Source: Bolinopsis microptera (Eukaryota > Ctenophora > Tentaculata > Lobata > Bolinopsidae). Taken from it: a stretch of 64,000 nucleotides of DNA. Numbering within the stretch: position 1 is the first letter of the stretch; each line of letters begins with the position of its first letter. Of the stretch, positions 10,504-23,478 are shown piece after piece. The position numbers were made by a program, and so were the translations under genes. The stretch lies in assembly GCF_026151205.1 (NCBI RefSeq), contig NC_087074.1:13973167-14037166 (forward strand), given 5' to 3'. The notes beneath the pieces were generated by a model. The model was not told the DNA's origin and searched no databases. It saw nothing but the letters and a program-made list of their open reading frames with translations.

Positions 10504-13500
10504 ATGACAATGGCAGAGCAGTGCTGCAATCTCTCAAACAGGAACCTCACAGATTACATTCCTCCCACTAAATTACGTTACAACACCTTGATTCTGGATA
10601 ACAACCTTCTAACCAACATTAAGAATGTGAAATACTGTAACTCACTGCGCCAGGTATTACCAATTTTGTACAGACCTTACTTTTTACATTCTAGGAATTG
10701 GCTGGGTTTTTTTTTAAACTTGCTTTACTAACTATGGGAGATCTTTATGGTATTATTATTTCAGCTGTCAGCTTGCTATAACGAAATAGAGGATATGAGT
10801 CCTGTTGGTTACCTGCAAAACTTGAAACTTCTGCATTTAATTGATAATGTCATAAACAAAATCACAGGTTTGCTAAATCATCCTTTGATTTTAATTGCTG
10901 TTATTTCTCTTTGGTCGTTTTTTCTATTACATAACATTAAGTACAGCTTAACAATATTACAGAACATACAATATACATTGTGTAATGTATACATTGTTAA
11001 ATTACACCGAATTTGTTCGAAGGTAATTGCAATATCCGATTTTCACCTAACAGTATCCACATTGTTTTTCATTAGGAGTAGGGGAATGTTCCAAACTAGA
11101 GGAGCTATCTTTATCCAGGAACTGCCTCCAAAGCTTCACTGGGTTGCACCACTGCACCTCTCTTACCAAGATAGACCTGTCTTATAACAGTATCAATACT
11201 CTCGCTGATATCTCCTCTCTTACATCTCTTAGGGTATGTTCAATATTTCTAACTTTTGGTATTTTTATAATTGTATATCAATAGATGTGGATTGAGGTGA
11301 GGAGATGAAACACGTTTTGTTTTGACACGTGACAGTGATTCTGGGATTTGATTGGTCACTGTTGGAATTGGTTCATTGCACTCAATGTGTCAGGAAAATA
11401 TGTTTCACCTCCCCAAAATCCACATCTATAGTCTACACCCCTTAAAAACATATTTTGAATAACTCAGTGGGTTTTCCAAATTTTCCGATAATCTCACCGG
11501 ATATTAAGGAGGATGCTAATTAAACTAATTAATTAAATTAATGAAACTAACTTGGTGTCCAGGAACTATATCTGCATGGTAACGAGATAACAACTCTAGA
11601 GTCAGCTCCACTGTGCCTACCTGTCTGTCTGTCTGTCTTATCTCTTGCTGATAACAGAATATCTGATATCGGACAACTTGCTTATCTAACCAGACTCAGG
11701 TGAAAATCTATAAAGATAATCACAATTTCGATGATTCGTCCAAAGTAACGAAAGTGATAAACTCTTAAAATCAGTGGCATTTATTCCCCAAATCCTTACC
11801 TTATATCCACAGTTTGACAGGGCCAATGGTTTCTAGTATAGATAACTTTCATGATTAAAGAATTTTGGACCGTTTTCTGTGTTACTCTGTGCTAAAAATT
11901 AATGTCACAGGGTTCTGGAGAGGTTGAGTTTGGCGGATAACAACTGTGCTAACAACTGTGCATCACCCTACCAGATATTCGCTGTGATGTGCTGTCCAAG
12001 TGTGGAGTTTATTGACCACGAGCCTCTTGCACCGGATACAAGGTTATCATTGTTGGCAATAATCAATTACAGTAATAAATAATAGCAATAACAATTAACC
12101 TATTATGGAAACATGAAATATAAGTGATACGACATGTTGATCGCTTCAAAAGCTTTCAAATACAAGATTCAGGGAAAACACGGAATTAATATAATAATTA
12201 ATAAATAATTAGTATAATAATTAATATGAGCGACAAACGTGTTAACGTGTTGGAGGATTTCTTAAAAGTTCAAGTTTCCGCAAAATTTTGTTCACCAAAA
12301 TGACCTTAACTCAAGGTACATGAGGGTCGGTGAAATTAACGATATCATAACTTTATTACTATGCGCTGCTGAGTCAAATTCAGCTTGGAAATTAGTATGC
12401 TGTAAGTAAAGTGGTATGGTTGGCAAAATAGAGGAGAACCGAGCCGTGTATTATACGACGTGCAGCCCCCCGTATTTTAACAATTATCTACAGTATAACG
12501 AAAGTATGCAAATTGCAAAATTTTAAACTTCCGGTTGTTTAACAATTAACACAAACAGGGTGGGTACAGTTAAATAGACCATTATTCTTTTAAACACAAT
12601 TTCATTTAAAGATACGCCATATCATATACAACAATGTATTGTAGGTCTCCCTCGTAGAAGGAATAATAATCCTGCTTGCTAAGAATGAGACACTGCACGG
12701 TACTTTGGTTTATATAGTCTGCAATTATACGCTCCTGACAGTGGTGGTTAGTCACCATGTTGACTATTGTTGTAGGATTGTATTGTAGGTGTTTTGGAGA
12801 TTCATTGATTTACCAATCATTTCATTTCACGTTATAACATTGTATTGTTTCTCTGTTGATTTGCCCAGGATCCTTTCTCAAGTTAACATACTTCTCGGTT
12901 GTCGCTCTTGTTGCACATGCCCATATTTGGTAGTGATAGACAGAACAGTATGAAGATGTAATCTAATACTGAGTGATTTGACAGGTGTTTCATAATAAGA
13001 TGTGAGATAACCGTATTCCACAGCTTAAATTGTCATCTTCTTCGAACCAGGACACATTTATATATTATACTTAGTTGATCCGGTCATGTTTAGTTCCCAT
13101 TTCCTAAATTAGTACGACTCTCACTAGTAAACGTATTAGTCACACTGTCCCACGTATAGTTTAGATATTATCACGGACCACTTGAAGACTACTTAAAAAA
13201 CGTGCCCTGCTCCGCTCTCTCTCCGACGCTACACGTAGAATATTTTAATAAAACACAGATACTCCACCTAAACAGTAAACATTTACTCAGAGGTGTTATT
13301 TAACTGTAGCTGTTACTGGCTTCATCATAGTATTGGCTTGTTGTTAATAAGAAATAAGAGTCGGCCATAATTATGACCTGGCATGGTACTTCAAACCCTC
13401 CGATTTCACAACTTTTACTACTGTAAGTGTAACAGCTGCGTCGTAAAATGTTAAATTTGTTAAACAAAAAGAGTCAGTTGCTATTTTAAACCTCCTCAGT

Positions 13501-16500
13501 ACGGAGTATCGTACAATATTACAACTCTCGTGTTACTTTACAGTCAGGAGTTGTCTTGCTGCTAGCTGCTACTAGGGCTGGTTCTGTAACGTGATATTCA
13601 CCTCACGTGAGTAACCACAGTCACGTGATTAGTGAAGTACTGTTCTTATCTAATCCGCACCACGGTGACCCGGCTCGTTGTCTAATATGTTGCCGGATTT
13701 GTCGCGTTTCTGAACTTTTAGTAGCTCGTGTTTGTTCATTTTCTGTCACCGTGTCAAGTTGTGATTTTGTATTTTGGGGGCATTACATTATTCAGTTTGG
13801 ACTGTAATTAATTAGGCAATTAGCACCTCTGACCTAATCATTAATCCTATTTGTAATAATTATCAGTTGCAGCAGAAGGGAACCATGGTTGCATACTCAG
13901 CGTCTTAGGCTTTCGTAAAATTACGAATATTTTGAATATGCTGAATGCTGGCAGCTTCGTAGTTATGGTTACCCCGGTGAACCTTGTTTAGTTGCTTAGT
14001 AACCACGGTTTTAATATCTTGTGAATATTACCGTTCGGTCCCCGTCAAAATTTCATGATTCAAAATTTGAATCGAGATTTACAATGTTCTGGCGGTGGTT
14101 TAAACTAGGTCATGTCATGCTACGAGTTAATCATGCACGAACCTTTCAGATGCAGTGATTGAATATTTACAATTGAAACAACAAGTAAAGTTTGAGCACA
14201 TGGTTACAATCCCTTACAATACATTCTTACATTAAACGTGTGACAGTTTATGTAAGCCACAATAATAACAAGCTGACGGATTGTTTGTTATTATATAAAA
14301 ACCAATCCCTCACAATAATTCTGATCTCAAGGTCTTACGTTTATCACCTGATGATAAGTCACTTATTTGATTCACCATGTTACATGATAAGGTTATGTGA
14401 TTTCATTGCATATTATGGAAATGTTTTGTAGTGACGTCAGACTTTGCATCAGAATATTTCATGTTGCAGGGCGGTTAGCTCTACTAGGGCATGTTAGACT
14501 GTACTTTTAGTAATGTAAATAATTATTTATCAATCATATCCGACATAGTAGGCCGATGGAATTAATGCGCCGTGTCTTACCCAAATTGTTCGAAGTTTTT
14601 AACATTGAATTATATGGTGCTTCAGTGCTCCAGAATTAGAGAAGAAATGCTGTTTCATTTTCAAACGGATAGAGTTAGATTGTTACATTATTATTCGAGT
14701 TAATCACTGTCTAACAGCAGCTTGTTTACTGTCTACTTCAAGCTACTAATCTTCTAATTTCATGATGTTTCCAAATCTCCAGACTTGAAATAACGTGGAT
14801 GTTTTCTTAAAATTATACCATCTTATCCGTAGCACTTGTAATGATCGCTCACTTGTAATGATCGCTCACTCGTTCTGTGTCACTGATTCTAACCCCAATT
14901 TTAACATACTTTACATTTTTGTTACATGACACCTCGAACATCATTTTAAATCAATCCAATTTAATGATGACAGATTATTGAATTACAGCAGGCTATGCAA
15001 CTTTAGGTTTTTGTGTAGTGTTGACTGTTGTTATTTATAATTCTCTACATTACTAGTTTTACCCTTCTAGCAAGGGCCCGCACTTTGATGGAGAATAAGT
15101 AAAAATAAGTAAAACCTTACATTGTAAATATTAAACACATCGTGTAACTCATAGTTTTAATTGATCTACCGATAAACAGTTTCTGTGCACGTCTAGGGAG
15201 ATATTCTACCACTGTAATGAAAGCTTAATTTGTGGATAAAGTCATGTGTAAAATACGCCACTCTTCATATTGACCACTTAAAACTCAATCGCAACTAGAC
15301 CATCAATCCGATATTAAAATTCAAGAGGAATCGATTGACGACGGTTGAGCAACCCAATACCCTCGGCCTCCATCACTCAAAATACCATATTTTTGTGTAT
15401 GAATGGCTGTTACTTTTGCGAGCTAAAATAACAGTAAAAGGCCCGTTTGTTTGTTTGGATCCGGACGGTGCCGGGGCAGTTCTAATGACTATTTACAAAA
15501 GAAATGATTACATAATAATAATATGAAATAAATACCTTGTTAATCAAAATCAATCGAAATTCCGCTGCTTACTTGACAGAATCAATTTTAAATCTCGAAG
15601 ACTTTCAGTCTTGTATGGAAATAAAATATGCAATATTGCTTATCAGTAATATTAAAATCACATAAACAGAGTCATCATAAAAACACAACAAAACTGTTCT
15701 CATTTCACAACTTTAAAACATTTGTTATTGTCCACACTGCAAACTTGTCCTTCCTTGAGAAATGTCTGTTATCAGGCTTTTCCTCTGCCTTCTTGTTGCG
15801 TTCCACAGCGACTATCTTTTGCTCAGCACTTTGTACTGCTCAACGGAACAGTCAGGGGTAATAAAGATTTGTAAAGTTGTCTTGCTTTGCTTAAAACTTG
15901 CTGCACGATGCTCGAGCTTGCAATAGTTACTTTCACAGGTCGAACACGTTGCTTTCCACCCACAGCACAATTTTGACCAATTCGGCTTCCTTTGATATTA
16001 GGCTTTTCGGTGAGCTGCAGCAGCACATCACTGACTTATTTAATGTTCATTTATCTTCTCATCAGAATTTTCTGCCAGTCCAAATATTATCAGATTTCGG
16101 CTTCTGCTTTCCTCTGCGCCACAACGTTTTTAACAACAGTTTTTAGAACATTCTGATCCAACAAGAATCCTGCTGCTGAACTAATTGACTTTTTTAATCT
16201 CAGCTTTCACGTTATTCTCTACCGATGACAAATTATACCATTTTTTGTCATTTAACTGCTGATATTCAGCAGCTAATAACTCTTTCTGAAGGTCTACTAA
16301 TGATCCTCCTGGGTAATAATGCCTGCCTTTCCAAATACAACACATACTGACGCTGTCTGTTCTTGGTTAATATCACATTAGTTGACATGATATCGCATTA
16401 GTTCTATACAATGTAACAGTTCGCTTTTAAAGTACTCTCCTTGGACCTAGAGGAGGATTGTTGTGTTTTTGGAAATTATCGACCAATTGTAGACTACTAA

Positions 16501-19500
16501 ACCACACTATTGTTGTATGAACTATGAGACGGTAACCTTGTCTAATATAGTATTGTAGTATAAGATTGTAACTCCAGCTCCCTCGCTGAACGTGGGAGTG
16601 ACCCTCGGAGCTAGCGTGACCATCATTGATCTGACCATGGATTGTAATGCATCACCACGCACCTGCCGTTAGAAAGTTAAAATGGGAGTTTCCCGCGCAA
16701 ACGTTTTACGTTGCGCGCTTTTTGATGGTTGTGATTAAAGTACGATATTTAAGCAGCTAGTGTATTTAATTCTTTTAATTTAATTTAATTTAACTCCCTT
16801 ATTGATTGATCATTGAATTAAGAAGATAAATAAAATATACTTATTTTATCAACGGGCTGACTATATAACGCATATAAGATATTGAAAACGAGTGATAAAT
16901 TTAAAGTTATCTTACAACGAATGTACTGACAGTTGAGCACAATTTTGAAAACAATGCGCGCATTTCAGAGACCGATATTGGCGGTTGGCATTTCATGGGC
17001 TAGACTGGCACTAGGCACTAGCAAGTCACAAATGTGTCACTGGATAGTAACCGCTAACCATAGTTAACATGATAACCTGATTTAGCGAGAAAGAGCAAAA
17101 ATCTTTTCCATATTATTCGCAATCCGTCCTTGGGTCACGACTTAACGACTTAACTTTTTCATCAGTCAGTTTGCATCAAGTTACTGTAAAAATAGTTATC
17201 CGCACATCACACATGGTGCTTATTTTGTAATTTTTAGTTTTAAAAAATACAGCGTTTTATTAGCCTGCCTTACTAGAAGCACGTGATCAACCCTTTCTCT
17301 CAGGGAACATGCTAGAAAGTTGGAGAAGAAGATGCTGATCTCTGGTGAAGCATCATTTTCTGCTATCAGAGATGAAAGGTAAATTGAATGGTTACTCATA
17401 ACCATTATATTTCGATTATACATAGTTTCGTTGGGATCACCAATGATGTTCATCAAGGGAATCAGGGAATGCCTTGAAATACTTCACATTATTGTCATAC
17501 CATAACACATCACAGGCCGAGGGTAAGAGAAAGATCAAAGACAGATGTTTCACAGTCACCCACCAAAGAGAACCAACCCTTTGCTGCCAATGTCCGGGAC
17601 GTCAGGCCTCCAGTTGTTGATAGTCCTGATGACATGTCGGGTGGGGGATCTGTAAACACTGCTTACGATGAATACAACAATCGCCCTGCGTCATCTGGTA
17701 TACATAATGTATAATATTTGTTTGTGTGGTATATGGATGGATCTTAAAAGTGTAACTAACAAAAGCATGACATCGTTCAATGTTCACCGTCCTATCACGA
17801 CTTATTGTAATTCATGGCTTATGTTATATTATACTCCTCACTCCCCACTCCTCAGCTATGCCACGAGTCCGAGCCAGACGAAGTTCTCTTGTTCAAAGCC
17901 CCTTCTCTCCTCCTATTGAGCCTGATGGACCACCTGTTGGAAGAAGGGGAAGATCCAAATCCGTGTTCACTTCTCCCTCTTCTTGCAGGTATTTAAACCC
18001 ACTGAAACCTGGTTAACTAATCGCCTTTTGAGTATCGAAATTCCTATTTTACAAATGGTTCGGAGATTAAGCGGTACAGAATACGGCATCACATCGATCG
18101 CTGGAAATTAAGGCAGTTCTCCTCCTTAAAATTATTGATATCGTAATTCCTGACAATAAACACCTCAGATTCGAGCATCTCGAGCAAGAAATGGACAGTG
18201 AGAGTGTATACTTAAACATCTCAGACGACTTCAGCAAGTGTTTGAACGTAACTCCCGAACTTCCCGAGGAGAATGAAGCCCTCATCTCACCCTTGGAGAG
18301 GAGTGGTTCATCAGAAGGTGCTGTTTCTCTACAGTCTGAAGAAGCAGTTACTGAGTTACGACGGTCGTCAGGAAGTGACAGACTTGTGGTTCTCCCTGAA
18401 TTCTTATTTGACCTTCCTGATCTTACCCTTCTGTCTCAACAAGGTATTACATCTTACCCTTCTGTCTCAACAAGGTATTACACGGTGTTCAAGTGAATAA
18501 CACCTAGTTTACGGATTAAAAGTCTCTCCTCCAATCTGGAGAATTCTAATCTAGAATGAATGAAATTAAGCCGTTATTGTTTCAGAGATTGGAGGAGTTG
18601 TAAAGATTCAGTCAGTTTGGAGGGGTTACCGCAGCAGGAAACAGAATAAGAATTTGATAATGTCACTAGCTGTTTGGCGGTATCAGACACACTACTCCGT
18701 CATGACAGAGCAGATCAGCCAACTAACGTCAGATCTTAATCGGGTATGTCGCTGTGCTTGGAAAGAAAGTTGTACCATCACCACGTAGGTTATCTTTCTG
18801 GTAGAATATGGATTGTGATTATGATTTGGGGGTTGGGCAGAGCTTGAATTTTGAACCCGTACTCTTTTCAGGAGAGACAATTATCGTCTTTATACCGAGA
18901 GATGCTGTACAAGATGGCAGGGATGCTGAAAGAACAAAAACCCACTACTCGGTCCAGACTCACTCAAACTAAAAGAGTCGCAAGTTCTGACTCACACACT
19001 CAAACTCAAGGACTCATATCGACCCTCCTCGCTTCCTTCGCTGTAGATACTCTCCACGAGGACGTCCAGGAACATTCTAGTGAGGACTCCGACACTGACT
19101 CCTCTCAAGACATCAGTTCTAGATCTAGTAAAACAGAAGGAGTTTCCAACATGAACCGGGCTGGTGAAATTACCCCGAAGATTAAAACAAACGAGAACAG
19201 AACAATGTATGGGACTGAATTCAGCCGTGAGCATCCAATAGGGTCGATCGACAACTCTGGATACAATTATTCTAATTCTATTAACAAGAAAGTTGAAAGC
19301 GCTTCAGACTCTACTAATGGGTTCTCTTCTGATAGCAACTATTCTCGAGATCCATCGAATTCAGGAGTTTCCCAGAATATGACAGCTAATTCCTGTTCCG
19401 TATCTAAATATGCCGAACTGAAAAAGCAATTTGAATCACCTGATCATCTCGCTAAGATTAGAAGCGTTTCAGCTGGTGATACAAACACTTCTACTGAAGT

Positions 19501-19705
19501 TGCAGCTAGCTTTATCAGAAATTCAATTGATTCTCTGAGAAACTCTCTAGCTCGAAACAAAAACTCTCCGTCCAAACTTGAATTATCACCAAACAATTTA
19601 AATTCGTTATCCAGCAGTAATGGACACGAGCCTATACAAGATCATGATTTTATCGTGGATCAATTCAAATCTGCAGAAGACATTAGAAACGAGTCAGCAA
19701 ATTGA
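10504..19705 (+). CDS. CEP97: CEP97-like centrosomal LRR/IQ protein
   Basis: Exons: 10504-10653, 10765-10867, 11076-11233, 11563-11699, 11911-12042, 17304-17378, 17516-17697, 17856-17988, 18169-18443, 18586-18743, 18872-19705. All have GT-AG borders and the phases join to one 778-residue frame (human CEP97 is of similar size). Leucine-rich repeats fill about residues 20-225 (TLILDNNLL, LEELSLSRN, LTKIDLSYNSI, ELYLHGNEIT, VLSLADNRI). An IQ motif VVKIQSVWRGYRSRK is near residue 455, followed by a helical stretch and a 278-residue Ser/Asn-rich tail. The family caps centrioles with CP110 and restrains cilium formation, binding calmodulin through IQ. Order and spacing of LRR, LHGN segment and IQ match CEP97 better than other LRR-IQ proteins. 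ATG at 10504 is the first; 10510 is an alternative. A segment usual after the LRRs is absent (see the 5.3-kb intron). Confidence 0.9.
11281..11429. mobile_element. 149-bp MITE in CEP97 intron
   Basis: Inverted ends ATAGATGTGGATT and AATCCACATCTAT enclose a second inverted similarity (GAGATGAAACA against TGTTTCACCTC). The same terminus bounds the large DNA transposon at 40480-43656, so this is probably its short non-autonomous relative. It lies between two LRR-coding exons. Confidence 0.7.
12043..17303 (+). other. Long intron of the CEP97-like gene
   Basis: This 5.26-kb gap is far longer than the other introns of the gene (about 110-330 bp). The flanking exons join in phase without anything between them, yet vertebrate CEP97 has an additional conserved segment just after the LRRs. 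An unrecognised exon here is therefore possible. A decayed LINE ORF1 lies at about 15690-16290. A 19-bp direct duplication (ACTTGTAATGATCGCTC) is at 14845-14876. Otherwise I see no gene. Confidence 0.5.
15690..16290 (-). pseudogene. Decayed LINE ORF1 protein
   Basis: Reading the minus strand in shifting frames gives NLIIFGLAENSDEK, then LLQLTEKPNIKGSRIG, RVRPVKVTIASSS and VLSKARQLYKS, with in-frame stops between. This is the ORF1 RNA-binding pattern of some LINEs (RN(V/L)(I/L)IFGL...RPVKV...LV(K)A). It is closely similar in layout to the ORF1 relic at 51135-51874. Inserted in the CEP97 intron, antisense to the gene. Confidence 0.6.
18418..18482 (+). repeat. 31-bp tandem duplication across a splice donor
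   Basis: The sequence from TCTTACCCTTCTG to GGTATTACA is present twice in tandem with period 31. Each copy carries the CAACAAG|GTATTA splice donor of the ninth coding exon of CEP97. Only the first donor (exon end 18443) keeps the frame into the IQ-motif exon at 18586; the second adds 31 bases, which is not a multiple of three. Confidence 0.85.
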
Positions 19706-20596
19706 CATGATATTACTTCAAATTTTTTGTATTTTTCATTGTTTAGGTTGACATTTTGTCAGTGATTTAAATCATAAATCTTTGAATGCCGTAATCCCAG
19801 CCTGGATGTCAAATAGTGATCGTTTTTGTATATGTGTTGATCAATCGTAAGGGATTATAATTGTGTATTTGTACCATAAAATTTGTTATATGACATACAT
19901 TTTTATTGAATTGAAAACTTCTTAATATAAGATTTTAGTTTGAAATGAATATTGGCAATTAGTTTCCACCTAGCAGGTTCATGTTAAAGTTAAGGACGTT
20001 TCTATTTATGAATTTGATCGATTATGGCTCATGTATCTTCTTATTTGAATTCCTTAAACTCAATAATCATAGCTTTCTACCAATGTTCCGTATGAATATT
20101 TCCGATGATCTAACTTCATTAAGGCAGTGAACTGCAGGGTACAGAATAAATACTATTTTCATTGATCATTGCATGTCTAGGTTTTTTTTCTATTATGTCG
20201 AGGAGGAAAAAGTGCAGGAGACCACCTACTCCACGAAGGCATCTGATACAATACAATACAATTGATCATTGAACTTTACTAGAAAATAGTAACATCCACA
20301 CTCGAAAAGTCGCCTCACATAATACTTTTAATACTTAAATGTATCCACAATCACATCGGTCACTGTCCCTGGCCGGTCATTCATAGAGTCAGTAAAAAAG
20401 TATAAAACCTACATTTCTCTACAGTATAGAGTTTCAGTCAATACAAGAATAAGAAACATATCTTTAGGGCATTTAAATTCGATAACTGTTCCAAGTTTAG
20501 TTAATTCCCCCAAAACAGCGAATCTTCGAATATGTAGCAAACCGTAAACAGACTTAAATTTCAATCTATATAAAAATAGCATAGAATTGAATGTCT
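19706..20596. other. Convergent 3' region between CEP97 and ELOVL
   Basis: Holds the 3' untranslated sequence of both genes. An AATAAA on the plus strand at about 20146-20151 is a candidate polyadenylation signal for CEP97. No open frame of note. A short CAATA tandem run is near 20247-20262. Confidence 0.5.
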
Positions 20597-22046
20597 TTAT
20601 TGAGTCTTGGGTTTCGAATATCTCTGCTGAGCGAACCTCAAGAACAGCACAAAGTAGCTGAAGTAAAGAGCAATAGCGACAATGCTGTGAGCGTAGGTGT
20701 TACCGCACTCCTCCCCCTTCAACTTTCTGTAAATGCTGTAGAAATTAACCGTAAATCCAACAAGCATCTGCACTGACTGCAGGGACGTTATACACTTTGC
20801 TAGGATCAGTGGTATCTGAAATACGGGGTTTTTATTAAAGTAGGTTTAGACATTATGGCTATGAATTAGAAACTTGATCGTGTATTCACTGTATATGGAA
20901 GGTAATGTTTCTAGTTTTTTTAAGTGAATGTGTTACTGTCACCATCTTGAGCTTGAGCCAACTTCGACGAAGGTCATTTAACCATCAGTTCTAAAATTTA
21001 TCCTTACCTGGATCTTCACGGCACGTAAGCAGAAGTAAGTATACATGATAGCATGTACCAAGAAGTTCATCGCGGCGTACCTGAACGGAAAACTAAGCTT
21101 TAGAACATGTTTCAAGTAATGAACCTATCAGTAAGCCTGTTGCCGAAAAATATTAACATGTCAATTGTTATCTAAGAGCATTCAAGAAAGAATTATCAAT
21201 AGTCCATCAACTGCTAAGAATATATAATACTCTATCGTTTGAGACTTTTTCTCAACCAATAAGAGTTGGCAATATGCTAGTAGAATTAAGCTTAACCCAC
21301 CAGTAGCTGGCACCAGGCCCGTATGCCAGGATATGCCAGGAGAAGATAAGGACAGAAGCATGGTGATAGGTGTGCAGTATCTGTAAAGGAGCCTTTCTCA
21401 GAATTATGAAAGCTGTGTCAAACAGTTCAGGGAACTTAGAGAGGCAGAAGAGGTAGAGCCAGTAAGCCAGTGGTTTCCTGAGGTTGTTAGTTATTATTCA
21501 TGAGATTGTATGATTTCAAATTGTCCAACATGAAATTATTTAAATGAGTTACCTGTGTAAATAGTAGTCACCCGAACAAACTGTCATGTCAAAGCCATGG
21601 GTCATGAGATCTTGAACTAGTAGCCAAGTCACGTGATATGCACCCCACAAGCTGAACCCTGCTAGACAAAAGTTCCAAACTGCCAAAATCCATTTTGTGT
21701 CGTGCTTCGTCTGTAAATGAAATTTGTTAGAAGAATAGTGAGTTTTCAACGCAGTTGTAATTTGTAAGCATGATCCTAAGTTGTGAATTGTTGGGTCAAA
21801 AACTGATAAGATTTAGCTTCTTCTTCTCGGCTACATACCACAATAAAAATTTAAAAACTCAATACAATTACAAGTCAGTGCACTAGAGAATGGTCTCACC
21901 TTAACAAGTTTCTGAGCACTGTACACCACAATAAGGTAGATGGCACCTATGTAGATGGACCAGTGCCACACACTCTGAAAGCACTCCTGCGTGGAGAGAA
22001 CATCGAACTTGTGGTATGAAACAAACACATTAGATACCCTCTCCAT
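20597..22046 (-). CDS. ELOVL6-like: Very-long-chain fatty acid elongase (ELOVL3/6 type)
   Basis: Exons on the minus strand: 22046-21900, 21710-21553, 21477-21301, 21080-21008, 20815-20597. Borders are GT-AG and the joined frame is 257 residues, close to the usual 265. ELOVL enzymes catalyse the condensing step that adds two carbons from malonyl-CoA to acyl-CoA in the ER membrane. Visible motifs are KFPELFDT (near residue 116), the catalytic histidine box HTYHH (about 137-141), MNFLVHAIMYTYF and the TSLQSVQM segment, between several hydrophobic spans. The downstream VNFYSIY and LYFSYFVLF fit ELOVL3/6 better than ELOVL1/2/4/5/7, although the box has T where ELOVL6 has W. The ATG at 22046 is chosen; an upstream in-frame GTG is not expected to be used in an animal. 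An AATAAA hexamer overlaps the stop codon. Confidence 0.95.
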
Positions 22047-22754
22047 CGCCACGACTTGCCTCTAATTGGAATTGATCTGTTAATTAACTAATTGGGTCTT
22101 TCCTTTGTGACTGAAAATTAAACAACCATAATCATGTAAACAATATTTCGATAGAAAGATTGCTTTACTGAAACTGTTTTGACTTTGTATGTTAACTTTT
22201 CTGCAAATCGAGATAACATTTTTGAGAGATAAGGTTGTTGCAACGTAGAAAAATCGGAAGTACTAATTTTCTAACTTTTGGATTTAGAACGCAGAATGTA
22301 TATTGTATAAGACTAATTTAAAAACGAAAACTTGATAAACATATCATTGAAGACAGATCAGAAAGTATATTTGTCCGTCATTATGAACTGATATCATCTA
22401 GCAGCCGTGTGGCTAACATCTAATTGAAGGGATGAGTTAGCATATGCTGATCACGTGCTCTATTAGTGTCACGTGGTGTAACATGCCAAGCTTTTAAGTG
22501 TCAGCCCAGTGACATTACTGTACCAAGTCGTGGAATTGTCTACTGTAGACAAACGATTATACACTTGAGATTGATCAGTGTTCAATTTATAATTGTTGAC
22601 CTGTTGCAAATAGTAGCCATGTCAACAGAATGCATCATAACTGACTAGTTCAAATTCTGTTATCACGATTAAACAACTAGCTCAAAAAGAATGCCATCGG
22701 ATCCTTAATGAATTCGATACAGGTAAAGGTATTCGATACAGGTAAGGGTATTTA

Positions 22755-22832
22755 ACAACCTTTGGAGGTTTACAACCTACCAGGACTCGCGCCGAGTTGG
22801 AACAGATATTTTACGAGTATCACCCGTTAACA
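22755..22832. mobile_element. Copy of the TTGTAGG...CCYGTTA micro-transposon
   Basis: It shares GGTTTACAACCTACCA, CGCGCCGAGTTGGA and TTTTACGAGTATCACC with the element at 4337-4431. Flanking ACAACCT occurs on both sides (left near 22748-22754; right just after CACCCGTTAAC), suggesting a 7-8 bp duplication. It is shorter than the 4337 copy. Confidence 0.55.
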
Positions 22833-23431
22833 CAACCTAACCACTGAAATTGAACAATCAAAACAAGGTTAAGGTAGGATTTATCTGACTTGAAATTCCA
22901 TGATACAATTTCATGATCATTATACCCACTGCATATTGAGTGATAATGTTCAACTTCACCCATGGTGCTCCTTCATAAATCTAATCTTTATTACAAAAAT
23001 AAATTGAGTTTTCAAAGTAAGCGTGTTTAATGCAACCGAAGCTGAAGTGAACAAAATGAAGTAATTGGCTTAAAAGGGATGAAAAGATAAAAGTCAACAA
23101 TTAATCTGTATCAAACATTTCCGCCGAAACGTCGATGTAACCTTATCTGCGGACGCCACCCCTCCATTTAAGGCCCACCACATTTTTTGTTCGTATGTAA
23201 TACACTTGATAGGTAGTAGGTACTTATCTTCCAGCCAATAACTGATAAGGCTGCAGCAGAATGTGTCTGCTGATCATGTTATGACGTAGTGTGACGCACG
23301 CATATCAGGTCATACCAGGGTGAGAGAAGGATATTACTATATTAGGAGATTGTATGATAATATAGCAAACCAAATGTTAACCAGTAAGCAAGTAGGTGAT
23401 TTATGGATATACGGTATACACATTACTTTTA

Positions 23432-23478
23432 TTTATGAAAAGCAAATATGCTTTATAAAGTATATTTGCTTTTCATAA
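23432..23478. repeat. Near-perfect palindrome with ~20-bp arms
   Basis: Arms TATGAAAAGCAAATATGC and GTATATTTGCTTTTCATA flank CTTTATAAAG, itself palindromic, with one mismatch between arms. It could form a cruciform or hairpin. No neighbouring gene explains it. Confidence 0.8.

Noticed and set aside
13607-13807. Possible additional CEP97 exon in the long intron
   Set aside because: The frame has no similarity to the CEP97 post-LRR segment and lacks matching splice phases.
22047-22052. GTG six bases upstream as start of the elongase
   Set aside because: Animal genes use ATG; the ATG at 22046 gives a protein of normal length.
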